Shown: positions 23,395-28,139 of the stretch, in pieces
Layout: each line of letters opens with the position of its first letter
Position numbering within the stretch: position 1 is the first letter of the stretch
DNA from: a virus
Strand: one strand, 5' to 3'
DNA: 28,139 nucleotides
IMG/VR virus record: IMGVR_UViG_3300022827_000030
Span: 1-28,139 of that record
Notes under the pieces: generated by a model
Told to the model about the DNA's origin: nothing
Databases searched by the model: none
The model's input: the letters and a program-made list of their open reading frames with translations, nothing else
Program-made: the position numbers and the translations under genes

Positions 23395-23553
23395 ATGTAC
23401 TTTCATAAAAAGAAATACCTTATTAGAATAGATCAAATTGATGGACCATATTGGGCACAAACTGAATCTCGTATTGGAGGGATTCAACGCTTTTACAAAA
23501 GACATAGTAAAAGTAGAAATATTAAAATAACATGTCTGAAAGTATTACACTAA
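23395..23553 (+). CDS. Small basic protein (52 aa)
   Basis: ATG at 23395 opens MYFHKKKYLIRIDQIDGPYW, then AQTESRIGGIQRFYKRHSKS and a short basic tail, stopping at TAA. It is the first frame after the promoter candidate at 23308-23335, and codon use looks normal for the early genes. Basic and aromatic composition could suit nucleic-acid binding. I recognise no family. Confidence 0.5.
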   Translation: MYFHKKKYLIRIDQIDGPYWAQTESRIGGIQRFYKRHSKSRNIKITCLKVLH

Positions 23554-23606
23554 CAAGAGAGGATAATCGCCTTGAGTTAGTATTAATCATTAAGAGGTTT
23601 ATATAG
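23532..23606 (+). CDS. Possible tiny ORF (24 aa) overlapping the 52-aa gene
   Basis: ATG at 23532 gives MSESITLTREDNRLELVLII and ends KRFI at TAG. It overlaps the preceding frame by 22 bases. It is close to chance length; the only support is its position and its non-repetitive sequence. Its end overlaps the pseudoknot candidate. Confidence 0.2.
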   Translation: MSESITLTREDNRLELVLIIKRFI

Positions 23607-23636
23607 TTTTCAACTCCTCTATAAACATGTGTTGAA
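23597..23636 (+). ncRNA. H-type pseudoknot candidate
   Basis: Stem 1 is GTTTATA (23597-23603) with TATAAAC (23620-23626). Stem 2 is TTCAAC (23609-23614), inside the loop of stem 1, with GTTGAA (23631-23636). Linker lengths of 5, 5 and 4 bases are sterically possible. It lies 11 bases before the structured RNA below. AT-rich stems make chance formation possible. Confidence 0.3.
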
Positions 23637-23646
23637 CTTATTTAGA

Positions 23647-23831
23647 TAGTATGAATTGAGAACTTATTAACAGAACTATATCTTGGACTCCTACGAGAGG
23701 ACACTTAGAATACACAATCAACTATAGATAAGGTTGTGTATGCTCATAACCGTTAAAACGAGATATAGGGAAATAGATACAACCTGACAAATCAGGTGTT
23801 AAGTATTTTATTAAAAGTTCAATTCATACTA
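23647..23831 (+). ncRNA. Structured RNA candidate, multi-helix, unknown class (about 185 nt)
   Basis: P1: TAGTATGAATTGA (23647-23659) with TCAATTCATACTA (23819-23831), 13 bp, extended past a 2-base bulge by ACTT/AAGT. P2: CTATATCTTG (23676-23685) with CGAGATATAG (23759-23768), 10 bp. P3: TCCT/AGGA (23689-23701). P4: ATACACAATC (23710-23719) with GGTTGTGTAT (23732-23741), 10 bp. P5: ACCTGA/TCAGGT (23782-23797) with loop CAAA and an outer ATAC/GTAT. The helices nest without conflict. The single non-Watson-Crick pair in each of P2 and P4 is U-G on the plus strand and would be A-C on the minus strand, so the RNA should be read rightward. I recognise neither a group I intron core nor a known ribozyme or riboswitch. 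Confidence 0.65.
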
Positions 23832-23877
23832 ATCTTTAGTAATAAATACATAATCAATATTAATAAATACATATATC

Positions 23878-24024
23878 ATGAAGAAAATTAAACTTACACC
23901 AACAGAATTCTATGGGTTTAGAAAAATAGCTTTTGCATTAGGAATAGCATTCATGTGTTCTATATCTAAAGGAACATATACAGTGAAAGCAGATTTAATT
24001 GAATTAGAGGAAATAGGATATTAG
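23878..24024 (+). CDS. Small protein with hydrophobic centre (48 aa)
   Basis: The frame reads MKKIKLTPTEFYGFRKIAFA, LGIAFMCSISKGTYTVKADL and IELEEIGY, stop TAG. A short hydrophobic stretch (FALGIAFMCSI) might touch a membrane but is too short for a sure transmembrane helix. It starts 46 bases after the structured RNA, in an A-rich leader. I recognise no family. Confidence 0.45.
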   Translation: MKKIKLTPTEFYGFRKIAFALGIAFMCSISKGTYTVKADLIELEEIGY

Positions 24025-24037
24025 GAGATAAATATGT

Positions 24038-24130
24038 ATGTCAACAGAGGTTCATCGTGACCAACCATGTGGTAATGGAGTTGATATACATTTTATTTTA
24101 TATCTAATCAATAAATATAGAAAGAAATGA
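24038..24130 (+). CDS. Possible tiny ORF coupled to the next gene (30 aa)
   Basis: ATG at 24038 gives MSTEVHRDQPCGNGVDIHFI and ends NKYRKK at TGA, which overlaps the next ATG as ATGA. A GGAGATAA stretch lies 14-7 bases upstream, one of the few Shine-Dalgarno-like sites here. The overlap is the main support; the sequence has no recognisable motif. Confidence 0.3.
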   Translation: MSTEVHRDQPCGNGVDIHFILYLINKYRKK

Positions 24131-24453
24131 AAGAATTATTAGAATTAAAAAGAGAAGCACTTCATGATTTATCTATCATAGAAGCTAAGATCAAAGCATT
24201 TGATGATGGATTTGATTACAAAGTGATAACTCAGGTGTATCACAATACAAGATACGAAAACTTTACCAATGCCATTGCAGCGTTTGATTGGGCTAATGAG
24301 TTTTATGGAGACAATGAGTTTGCAGATCTTTATACGAATAACAAGAATTCTAGTTATTTGAAAGAGAATAGACTTACACTACATGGAGGTAATATTTATT
24401 ATTGTAAAAACATAGTGGATGCAGGTAACTCTGAAAAATGCACTGAATACTAA
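24127..24453 (+). CDS. Small unknown phage protein (108 aa)
   Basis: Starts MKELLELKREALHDLSIIEA, a helix with coiled-coil character, followed by an alpha/beta part (DYKVITQVYHNTRYENFTNA, AAFDWANEFYGDNEFADLYT) and a C-terminal end with two Cys (YYCKNIV, KCTEY). No signal peptide. It stands between two accessory-looking genes with a 19-base gap downstream. I do not recognise the family. Confidence 0.6.
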   Translation: MKELLELKREALHDLSIIEAKIKAFDDGFDYKVITQVYHNTRYENFTNAIAAFDWANEFYGDNEFADLYTNNKNSSYLKENRLTLHGGNIYYCKNIVDAGNSEKCTEY

Positions 24454-24472
24454 TCTTTAAATTACTAATAAC

Positions 24473-25015
24473 ATGAAAACATTTATCAATTTACTTATTA
24501 AACTATTTCCTTATACATGTGAGAGAATTAGTAATAGCATTATGAGCCTTCATTATGAATATAATGACTATGACAATACATATTCACCATTGCCAACAGA
24601 AGAAGAGATATTAGATTATTATCAAGCTATGGAGGATGATATGTATGAATATGAACTGGAACAACAGTATTATCAACACAAAGAAGAATCTGAATTCAAA
24701 TTAAAATTAAAAGATATGAAGAACGTATTGAAATTTGCTATAATACTAGTAATGTTTGCTAGTTGTAGTCCGAACAGAATAACACTTAAATCTATTAATG
24801 ATGGTAGAATCATTGTAATAAGAGGAAACACTGATATAACTAAGATGAATGATACATTAGTAGTGAAAATTCATACTTATAAAGCTACATCAACAACTTT
24901 GTATGGTTTTTACAATGGTAATCTTCCTGAACCTAGTTCAATTAACATAACAGATAGAGAAGGGAAAGAAAGAGAATCAAGGATAAACTATATAGCAGCA
25001 ACACGAATCAAATAG
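24473..25015 (+). CDS. Acidic protein fused in frame to a lipoprotein-like domain (180 aa)
   Basis: Residues 1-81 are a soluble part with a short hydrophobic start (MKTFINLLIKLFPYTC), then a very acidic, Tyr-rich stretch (SPLPTEEEILDYYQAMEDDM, YEYELEQQYYQH). Residue 82 begins MKNVLKFAIILVMFASC, a textbook lipoprotein signal with lipobox FASC, followed by a beta-rich domain (RITLKSINDGRIIVIRGNTD). A signal peptide in the middle of a protein cannot work as such, so either translation starts inside, or two genes became fused by loss of a stop, or the segment is a plain membrane anchor. No family is recognised for either half. Early-expressed phage lipoproteins often block superinfection; that is only a hypothesis here. 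Confidence 0.6.
   Translation: MKTFINLLIKLFPYTCERISNSIMSLHYEYNDYDNTYSPLPTEEEILDYYQAMEDDMYEYELEQQYYQHKEESEFKLKLKDMKNVLKFAIILVMFASCSPNRITLKSINDGRIIVIRGNTDITKMNDTLVVKIHTYKATSTTLYGFYNGNLPEPSSINITDREGKERESRINYIAATRIK
24716..25015 (+). CDS. Nested in-frame lipoprotein candidate (99 aa)
   Basis: An internal ATG at 24716 would give a complete lipoprotein: basic n-region MKNVLK, hydrophobic FAIILVMFA, lipobox ending at C17, then SPNRITLKSI and a mature part of about 83 residues. The bases before it (AAATTAAAATTAAAAGAT) resemble the A-rich leaders of other starts in this region. See the longer gene for the alternative readings. Confidence 0.4.
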   Translation: MKNVLKFAIILVMFASCSPNRITLKSINDGRIIVIRGNTDITKMNDTLVVKIHTYKATSTTLYGFYNGNLPEPSSINITDREGKERESRINYIAATRIK

Positions 25016-25019
25016 AATT

Positions 25020-25520
25020 GTGAAACAGCTATTTATTAAAGATACTAATAAGCGGTATTCTATTAGAGAAGATGGTGTTGTTATTAATAATAAATTAAAT
25101 AAATTGTTGACTTGTAGACAAACAACACTTAAAGGAAAAAGAATAGATATTAGTTCTCATTTATTATTAATAAAATATTTTGGATATACAATTTGTCCTA
25201 TATGTAATAAAAAATCTACTAATAAAATAGATTTAAATAAAAAAAGAATTCATAAATGTAATAATTGTGTAAGGAAAAGTAATGTATTTTTTGTTAAAAG
25301 ATGGAAAAAATTAAATCCTGAAATAAATAAAATACATAATGATAAATCATATAGAAAAAATAGAGATAGTTTACACAGATGTTATATAGGGCAATTGCTT
25401 AATATGCCTTTAATATATTTAAATGAACATTTAGAAGCAAGTAAAAGACAACAAATGATATTATACAGAGAACTAAAAAAGATAAAAGATGGACGTACAA
25501 AAGAACATGGAGATAAATAA
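25020..25520 (+). CDS. Zinc-finger protein with NUMOD-like start, possible degenerate homing-endonuclease relative (166 aa)
   Basis: GTG start at 25020 in the context AAATAGAATT-GTG. Residues 10-55 (NKRYSIREDGVVINNKLNKL, then ISSHLLLIKYFG) recall the NUMOD4-type modules found in phage HNH endonucleases. C59, C62, C80 and C83 form a zinc finger (TICPICNK, HKCNNC). Residues 120-155 (RCYIGQLLNMPLIYLNEHLE, RQQMILYRELKKIK) are a helical motif I have seen in small proteins of Bacteroidota phages. I see no HNH catalytic His-Asn-His set, so nuclease activity is doubtful. Composition is strikingly AT- and Lys/Asn-rich compared with neighbours, which suggests recent arrival. Confidence 0.55.
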   Translation: MKQLFIKDTNKRYSIREDGVVINNKLNKLLTCRQTTLKGKRIDISSHLLLIKYFGYTICPICNKKSTNKIDLNKKRIHKCNNCVRKSNVFFVKRWKKLNPEINKIHNDKSYRKNRDSLHRCYIGQLLNMPLIYLNEHLEASKRQQMILYRELKKIKDGRTKEHGDK

Positions 25521-25767
25521 TGTATTAGCTGAAGATTTAACTGAACTTATTAAACTAGTTAAAGATGATAAAATATCAATAGTTAAAGCATCTACAATAA
25601 ATAGATTAGCTTTGACAACAATTAAAGCATCTAAAGAAGGTGTTTTAATGATACATCATCAACAGATACAAAGAGATAAAGTTGAAATGCATCAAAAAGA
25701 AATTGATGTTAAGTATAGACATATTTTATTACAACAAGATAAACTAAATATAAAACTAAGCACATGA
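25507..25767 (+). CDS. Small phage protein of a widespread unknown family (86 aa)
   Basis: I favour the start at 25507 (MEINNVLAEDLTELIKLVKD); 25489 adds six residues and more overlap with the zinc-finger gene. The body DKISIVKASTINRLALTTIK fits a pattern found in many phages and plasmids, LxxGxIDxxxAxxINxLxxxII, of unknown function. The rest is a basic, Gln/His-rich helix (MIHHQQIQRDKVEMHQKEID) suited to oligomerisation. Its stop overlaps the next start as ATGA. Confidence 0.55.
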   Translation: MEINNVLAEDLTELIKLVKDDKISIVKASTINRLALTTIKASKEGVLMIHHQQIQRDKVEMHQKEIDVKYRHILLQQDKLNIKLST

Positions 25768-25970
25768 TAATTACTAGACAAAGTATAATAACAGGTAAAC
25801 ATAATAAAATGGAATTACCTGTTACTGCAGCACAGATGTTTCAATGGAGTATTCAAAAGAAACTAATACAAAATGTAATGCCTCACTTATCTATTATAGA
25901 GAGAGAGTTTCTAATAACAGGTATGACTCCAGAAGAACAAAAAATATTTTATCCAACTAATCAAGAATAG
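25764..25970 (+). CDS. Small phage protein of a widespread unknown family (68 aa)
   Basis: The sequence reads MIITRQSIITGKHNKMELPV, TAAQMFQWSIQKKLIQNVMP, HLSIIEREFLITGMTPEEQK. The pattern SxxTGKxxxxELPVTxxQxxxW...IQxxxPxLSxxEREFLxTGxTPEEW is very common in phage and plasmid small proteins. I know no function for it. It sits in the ATGA-coupled series of early genes and ends in TAG within the AATAGATT start motif of the next gene. Confidence 0.65.
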   Translation: MIITRQSIITGKHNKMELPVTAAQMFQWSIQKKLIQNVMPHLSIIEREFLITGMTPEEQKIFYPTNQE

Positions 25971-25973
25971 ATT

Positions 25974-26366
25974 ATGAAACTAGAAGTATCTAATGGAGAG
26001 ATTGTAGACAAGTTCACAATTCTTCAAATTAAGAAAGAAAAGATTACTAATCCAATTGCATTAGCAAATGTTGCTAAAGAATGGGAAATGTTAGTTCCTA
26101 TTGTAGTAGATATAGTAGATGAATATGATAATGGTTCTCATCATCATGCTAAACTCTTACGAATCAATACAGAATTGTGGGAGATAGAGGATAAACTTAG
26201 AGTGTTAGAAGATGAATACTTATTTAAAGATGAGTTTATTCAATTAGCCCGAAGAGTTTATAAAGTTAATGATACAAGAGCTCAAGTTAAGAAAGAGATC
26301 AACTTGATGACAAATTCTAAATTAGTAGAAGAAAAGTTCTACACTACAAACATCCCTGAGATATGA
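25974..26366 (+). CDS. DUF6165-like protein (130 aa)
   Basis: The start MKLEVSNGEIVDKFTILQIK and later stretches (EIEDKLRVLEDE, FIQLARRVYKVNDTRAQVKK, EINLMTNSKLVEEKFY) match the family I know as DUF6165: an N-terminal EVSxGEIVDKLTIL signature and a helical remainder with ND-R-A-x-K-x-EIN. The family occurs in bacteria, often near sugar-related genes, and in phages; no activity is known to me. The protein is soluble and helical. It overlaps the next start as ATGA, and its start has the context AATAGATT-ATG. Confidence 0.65.
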   Translation: MKLEVSNGEIVDKFTILQIKKEKITNPIALANVAKEWEMLVPIVVDIVDEYDNGSHHHAKLLRINTELWEIEDKLRVLEDEYLFKDEFIQLARRVYKVNDTRAQVKKEINLMTNSKLVEEKFYTTNIPEI

Positions 26367-26761
26367 ATCTAAACATAATAATGTATTCTTTATTATCCTT
26401 ACTTCCAGTTTCTTGTGAGGATAGTGAAGAATGTAACGTGGTAGCAACAATCTATCACGCAGTTCCTGCTCAAACAGACAGTACACCATTTATAACAGCA
26501 TCAAACAAGAGAATCAATAAAGATAATCCTGCTGGACATAGATGGATAGCAGTGTCAAGAGACTTAGAACCTTTAGGATTTATATTTGGTGCTAAAGTTT
26601 GTGTTGAGAATGCAGGTGAAATGAATGGTATCTGGACTGTATATGACAGAATGAACAGAAGGTTTAAACATAGAATTGATTTTCTTGTTAATACTAGTAT
26701 GAAAGGTGGTAAGTGGAATAACGTAATTATATCTTTAAACAAACATGACACAAGAAATTGA
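26363..26761 (+). CDS. Lipoprotein with double-psi beta-barrel / 3D-like domain (132 aa)
   Basis: Residues 1-18 (NIIMYSLLSLLPVSC) look like a short lipoprotein signal with lipobox ending at C18. Residues 26-110 carry the barrel pattern: VVATIYHAVPAQTDSTPFIT, the central GFIFGAKVCVENAG and WTVYDRMNRRFKHRIDFLVN, with D95 and D106. Double-psi barrels of this type occur in RlpA and 3D-domain proteins, several of which cut or bind peptidoglycan. In a phage a small cell-wall active protein or an exported surface protein is plausible. D95 and D106 would be the catalytic or structural acids; the third acid of true 3D domains is not obvious. The gene overlaps both neighbours (4 and 17 bases). Confidence 0.65.
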   Translation: MNLNIIMYSLLSLLPVSCEDSEECNVVATIYHAVPAQTDSTPFITASNKRINKDNPAGHRWIAVSRDLEPLGFIFGAKVCVENAGEMNGIWTVYDRMNRRFKHRIDFLVNTSMKGGKWNNVIISLNKHDTRN

Positions 26762-26981
26762 AATAAAATGGAACACTCTTATATTAGTTGTAGGAGGAGA
26801 ATATATAGAAGCTGAAGCTGAAGAATCTTATCATGGTGATGGTTCAGGTTATCCAGGAGCACCATCAGAGTTTAATATAGAATATGTAATGTGTGATTCA
26901 CAAGATATATTTGAAGAGTTATCGTTTACACAACTTTCATCTATAAAAGATGATGTGATTAATAAAATAGAAGAGGTATGA
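26745..26981 (+). CDS. Small unknown phage protein (78 aa)
   Basis: The core YHGDGSGYPGAPSEFNIEYV is a pattern of small phage proteins (a YxxGxxxxxxGxPxEFxIExV beta motif) that I have seen in several phages, without known function. An acidic N-terminal part (TQEIEIKWNTLILVVGGEYI) and a C-terminal helix (SSIKDDVINKIEEV) complete it. It overlaps the barrel lipoprotein gene by 17 bases and the next gene by 4 (ATGA). Confidence 0.55.
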   Translation: MTQEIEIKWNTLILVVGGEYIEAEAEESYHGDGSGYPGAPSEFNIEYVMCDSQDIFEELSFTQLSSIKDDVINKIEEV

Positions 26982-27175
26982 AACCAAAAGAAAAAGCAAG
27001 GGAATTAATAGAAAAATTTTACAGAGGATCAGAAATTGGAGTAAATGCTGCTAAAAAATGCGCTTTAATATGTGTAAAAGAATTAATTATTACAGCTGAA
27101 AAAGGTTACGAATTAAACGCAGAAATTGAAATTCCTTATTTTAAAAAAGTTATAACAGAGTTAAAAAATTTATAA
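26978..27175 (+). CDS. Small helical phage protein (65 aa)
   Basis: Starts MKPKEKARELIEKFYRGSEI, then NAAKKCALICVKELIITAEK and PYFKKVITELKNL. MxPxEKAxELxxKF...AKKCALxxVxEII...YWxxVxxEL is a small family common in phages of Bacteroidota, function unknown. Helical and soluble. It closes the ATGA-coupled run that begins at 26363. Confidence 0.65.
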   Translation: MKPKEKARELIEKFYRGSEIGVNAAKKCALICVKELIITAEKGYELNAEIEIPYFKKVITELKNL

Positions 27176-27189
27176 ATATAATAGAAATT

Positions 27190-27306
27190 ATGAATGGAAT
27201 TTCAGATTGCTGCGGTGCAGATAGTTGGTATGGTTCAGATATTTGTTCTGAATGTAAAGAACATGCAGAATTTAACGAAGAAGAAGAAGAGATAAGTGAC
27301 ATATAA
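27190..27306 (+). CDS. Tiny zinc-knuckle protein (38 aa)
   Basis: The frame reads MNGISDCCGADSWYGSDICS, then ECKEHAEFNEEEEEISDI, stop TAA. The pattern CCGA...CxxCxEHxE occurs in small proteins of many Bacteroidota phages; the four cysteines probably bind one zinc ion. The start has the ATAGAAATT-ATG context shared with the next three genes. Confidence 0.6.
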   Translation: MNGISDCCGADSWYGSDICSECKEHAEFNEEEEEISDI

Positions 27307-27361
27307 TTTACATAAACAGCATAATTTGTAATATATATATTAAATTAAACAAATAGAAATT

Positions 27362-27571
27362 ATGAAAGATATAAAAATTTTAACAAAACCAATGACAGAC
27401 AAAGAAAGGTCTGCAAGTATAGGATTACCATTAAAAATGCCTGTACGCTACCATTTGGTAGATTGCTTGAAAGATTTGAAATTTGGCAGACCTGCTGAAA
27501 ATCAAAAGCAAATACAAAAATGGATAGACGAACTAAATGAAAATTTGGATAATGGTGTGCCATTTATTTAA
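27362..27571 (+). CDS. Small unknown protein (69 aa)
   Basis: Starts MKDIKILTKPMTDKERSASI, then GLPLKMPVRYHLVDCLKDLK and a helix (ENQKQIQKWIDELNENLDNG). No recognised family. The start context is AAATAGAAATT-ATG, repeated before several neighbours. A 55-base gap separates it from the zinc-knuckle gene; that gap contains TATATATATT but no complete promoter that I can see. Confidence 0.55.
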   Translation: MKDIKILTKPMTDKERSASIGLPLKMPVRYHLVDCLKDLKFGRPAENQKQIQKWIDELNENLDNGVPFI

Positions 27572-27592
27572 TAGTATAAACAAATAGAAATT

Positions 27593-27877
27593 ATGAATAA
27601 AATAACAAATTTTAAGATTAGGATTGGAAAAAGGTTTAACTACATAGAGCCTATAAATTATAATAAAGTGGGGGTAGTCGTTACAGATATAATCTTTGAT
27701 GGTTTCATATTCTTGATAGAATTGAGATGTGTAATGAGTGGGAAGTATATAGTTACAGCATACCCTAAAAGATTAAGATTAATTAAACCTAAAAAGAAGG
27801 ATTTAAAACAAACAATTAATATAGGCGTACAACAACCTAATGTAGATAACACTACAACACCACCTAAAAGAAAATAG
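27593..27877 (+). CDS. Small unknown beta-rich basic protein (94 aa)
   Basis: The first 65 residues are beta-rich (FKIRIGKRFNYIEPINYNKV, GFIFLIELRCVMSGKYIV), perhaps an SH3-like barrel, and the remainder is a basic low-complexity tail (KPKKKDLKQTINIGV, TTTPPKRK). It has no signal peptide. Stop TAG is part of the next gene's start motif (aaaTAGaaattATG). Function unknown. Confidence 0.55.
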   Translation: MNKITNFKIRIGKRFNYIEPINYNKVGVVVTDIIFDGFIFLIELRCVMSGKYIVTAYPKRLRLIKPKKKDLKQTINIGVQQPNVDNTTTPPKRK

Positions 27878-27882
27878 AAATT

Positions 27883-28020
27883 ATGAAAACTACAATGAAA
27901 TTAGCAGTCGAAACTTACGCAACTTTAACAAATAGAACTCCGAATGAAATTTTATCAGAGTGCCTAAGTGGGAATGAAATTATAATAGAAAATATTAAAA
28001 AATTAATGTTTTCAGTATAA
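27883..28020 (+). CDS. Small protein, possible ribbon-helix-helix or partner (45 aa)
   Basis: Reads MKTTMKLAVETYATLTNRTP, then NEILSECLSGNEIIIENIKK and LMFSV, stop TAA. The pattern of a short strand, a helix beginning ETYATLTNRTP and a second helix could be a small helical DNA-binding or adaptor protein; this is a guess. The start motif is AAATAGAAATT-ATG. It is too short for a firm family call. Confidence 0.45.
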   Translation: MKTTMKLAVETYATLTNRTPNEILSECLSGNEIIIENIKKLMFSV

Positions 28021-28038
28021 TTAATTAAAATAAAAAAA

Positions 28039-28110
28039 ATGAGTAAAGAAGCAGAAAGTTTTTACAGGCAAAAAAGAATGGAATTAGCAAAAAGTTTAAA
28101 TATGAAGTAG
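28039..28110 (+). CDS. Tiny ORF at right edge (23 aa)
   Basis: ATG at 28039 after an A-rich leader gives MSKEAESFYRQKRMELAKSL, then NMK and TAG. The reading frame stays open after the TAG to the window edge. Another ATG at 28123 starts a frame that leaves the window after six codons, too short to judge. Confidence 0.25.
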   Translation: MSKEAESFYRQKRMELAKSLNMK

Positions 28111-28139
28111 AGGGCAGAATTATGCAAGAATACGCGGAC

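Noticed and set aside
23811-23831. tRNA T-arm look-alike (AGTTCAATTC)
   Set aside because: The bases flanking the loop do not pair as a T stem, no acceptor or anticodon stem surrounds it, and the same bases form the long P1 helix.
23647-23831. Group I intron or hammerhead ribozyme
   Set aside because: The region is shorter than group I introns, the P7-type sequence is only partly matched (GATATAG without the conserved neighbours), and no CUGAUGA/GAAA hammerhead core is present.

Overview
The window looks like part of a tailed-phage genome of the crAss-like group (Crassvirales), or a very close relative, infecting a Bacteroidota host. The evidence is the gene set and order on the minus strand: winged-helix protein, IHF/HU-like protein, small conserved proteins, large terminase, portal, acidic scaffold candidate, HK97-fold-type major capsid protein, then virion proteins of the type called auxiliary capsid, ring and muzzle in the phiCrAss001 virion. 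The DNA is AT-rich, starts lie in A-rich leaders without strong Shine-Dalgarno sequences, and TAnnTTTG promoter elements occur; all three fit Bacteroidota. Thr-rich tails and small repeated tail modules are features I associate with phages of environmental, often freshwater, Bacteroidota; that habitat guess is inference.

Layout. Bases 1-22326 are one leftward late module. Read in the direction of transcription it runs: DNA-binding and zinc-ribbon proteins (22326-20793), packaging (20739-15798: terminase-small candidate, TerL, portal), capsid (15654-10879: scaffold, major capsid protein, a conserved virion protein, a ring protein candidate and an auxiliary capsid candidate; strong hairpins lie after the capsid gene), a host-range-like island (9617-5875) between two intrinsic terminators, and the neck/tail end (5692-1: HTH-metallophosphoesterase, two ring protein candidates, a small basic protein and the 5' 757 codons of the muzzle protein, which runs off the window).

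Bases 22327-22655 are a divergent control region. From 22656 the genes run rightward: first a single unknown gene with a foldable leader and its own terminator, then about 350 bases of repeats and hairpins, then small early/accessory genes to the right edge. Among these are two lipoprotein candidates (one with a double-psi beta-barrel/3D-like domain), a zinc-finger protein, several small families seen in many phages, and tiny ORFs below 50 codons.

The least expected item is 23647-23831: a stretch without a convincing gene that folds into nested helices of 13, 10, 10 and 6 base pairs. Its two non-Watson-Crick pairs are both G-U only if the plus strand is the RNA. It is the best candidate here for an undescribed element. 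Others are a possible H-type pseudoknot just before it, a start-site motif repeated before six early genes, a lipoprotein nested in frame inside a longer ORF, and a complete absence of TAG stops in 25 late genes although early genes use them.
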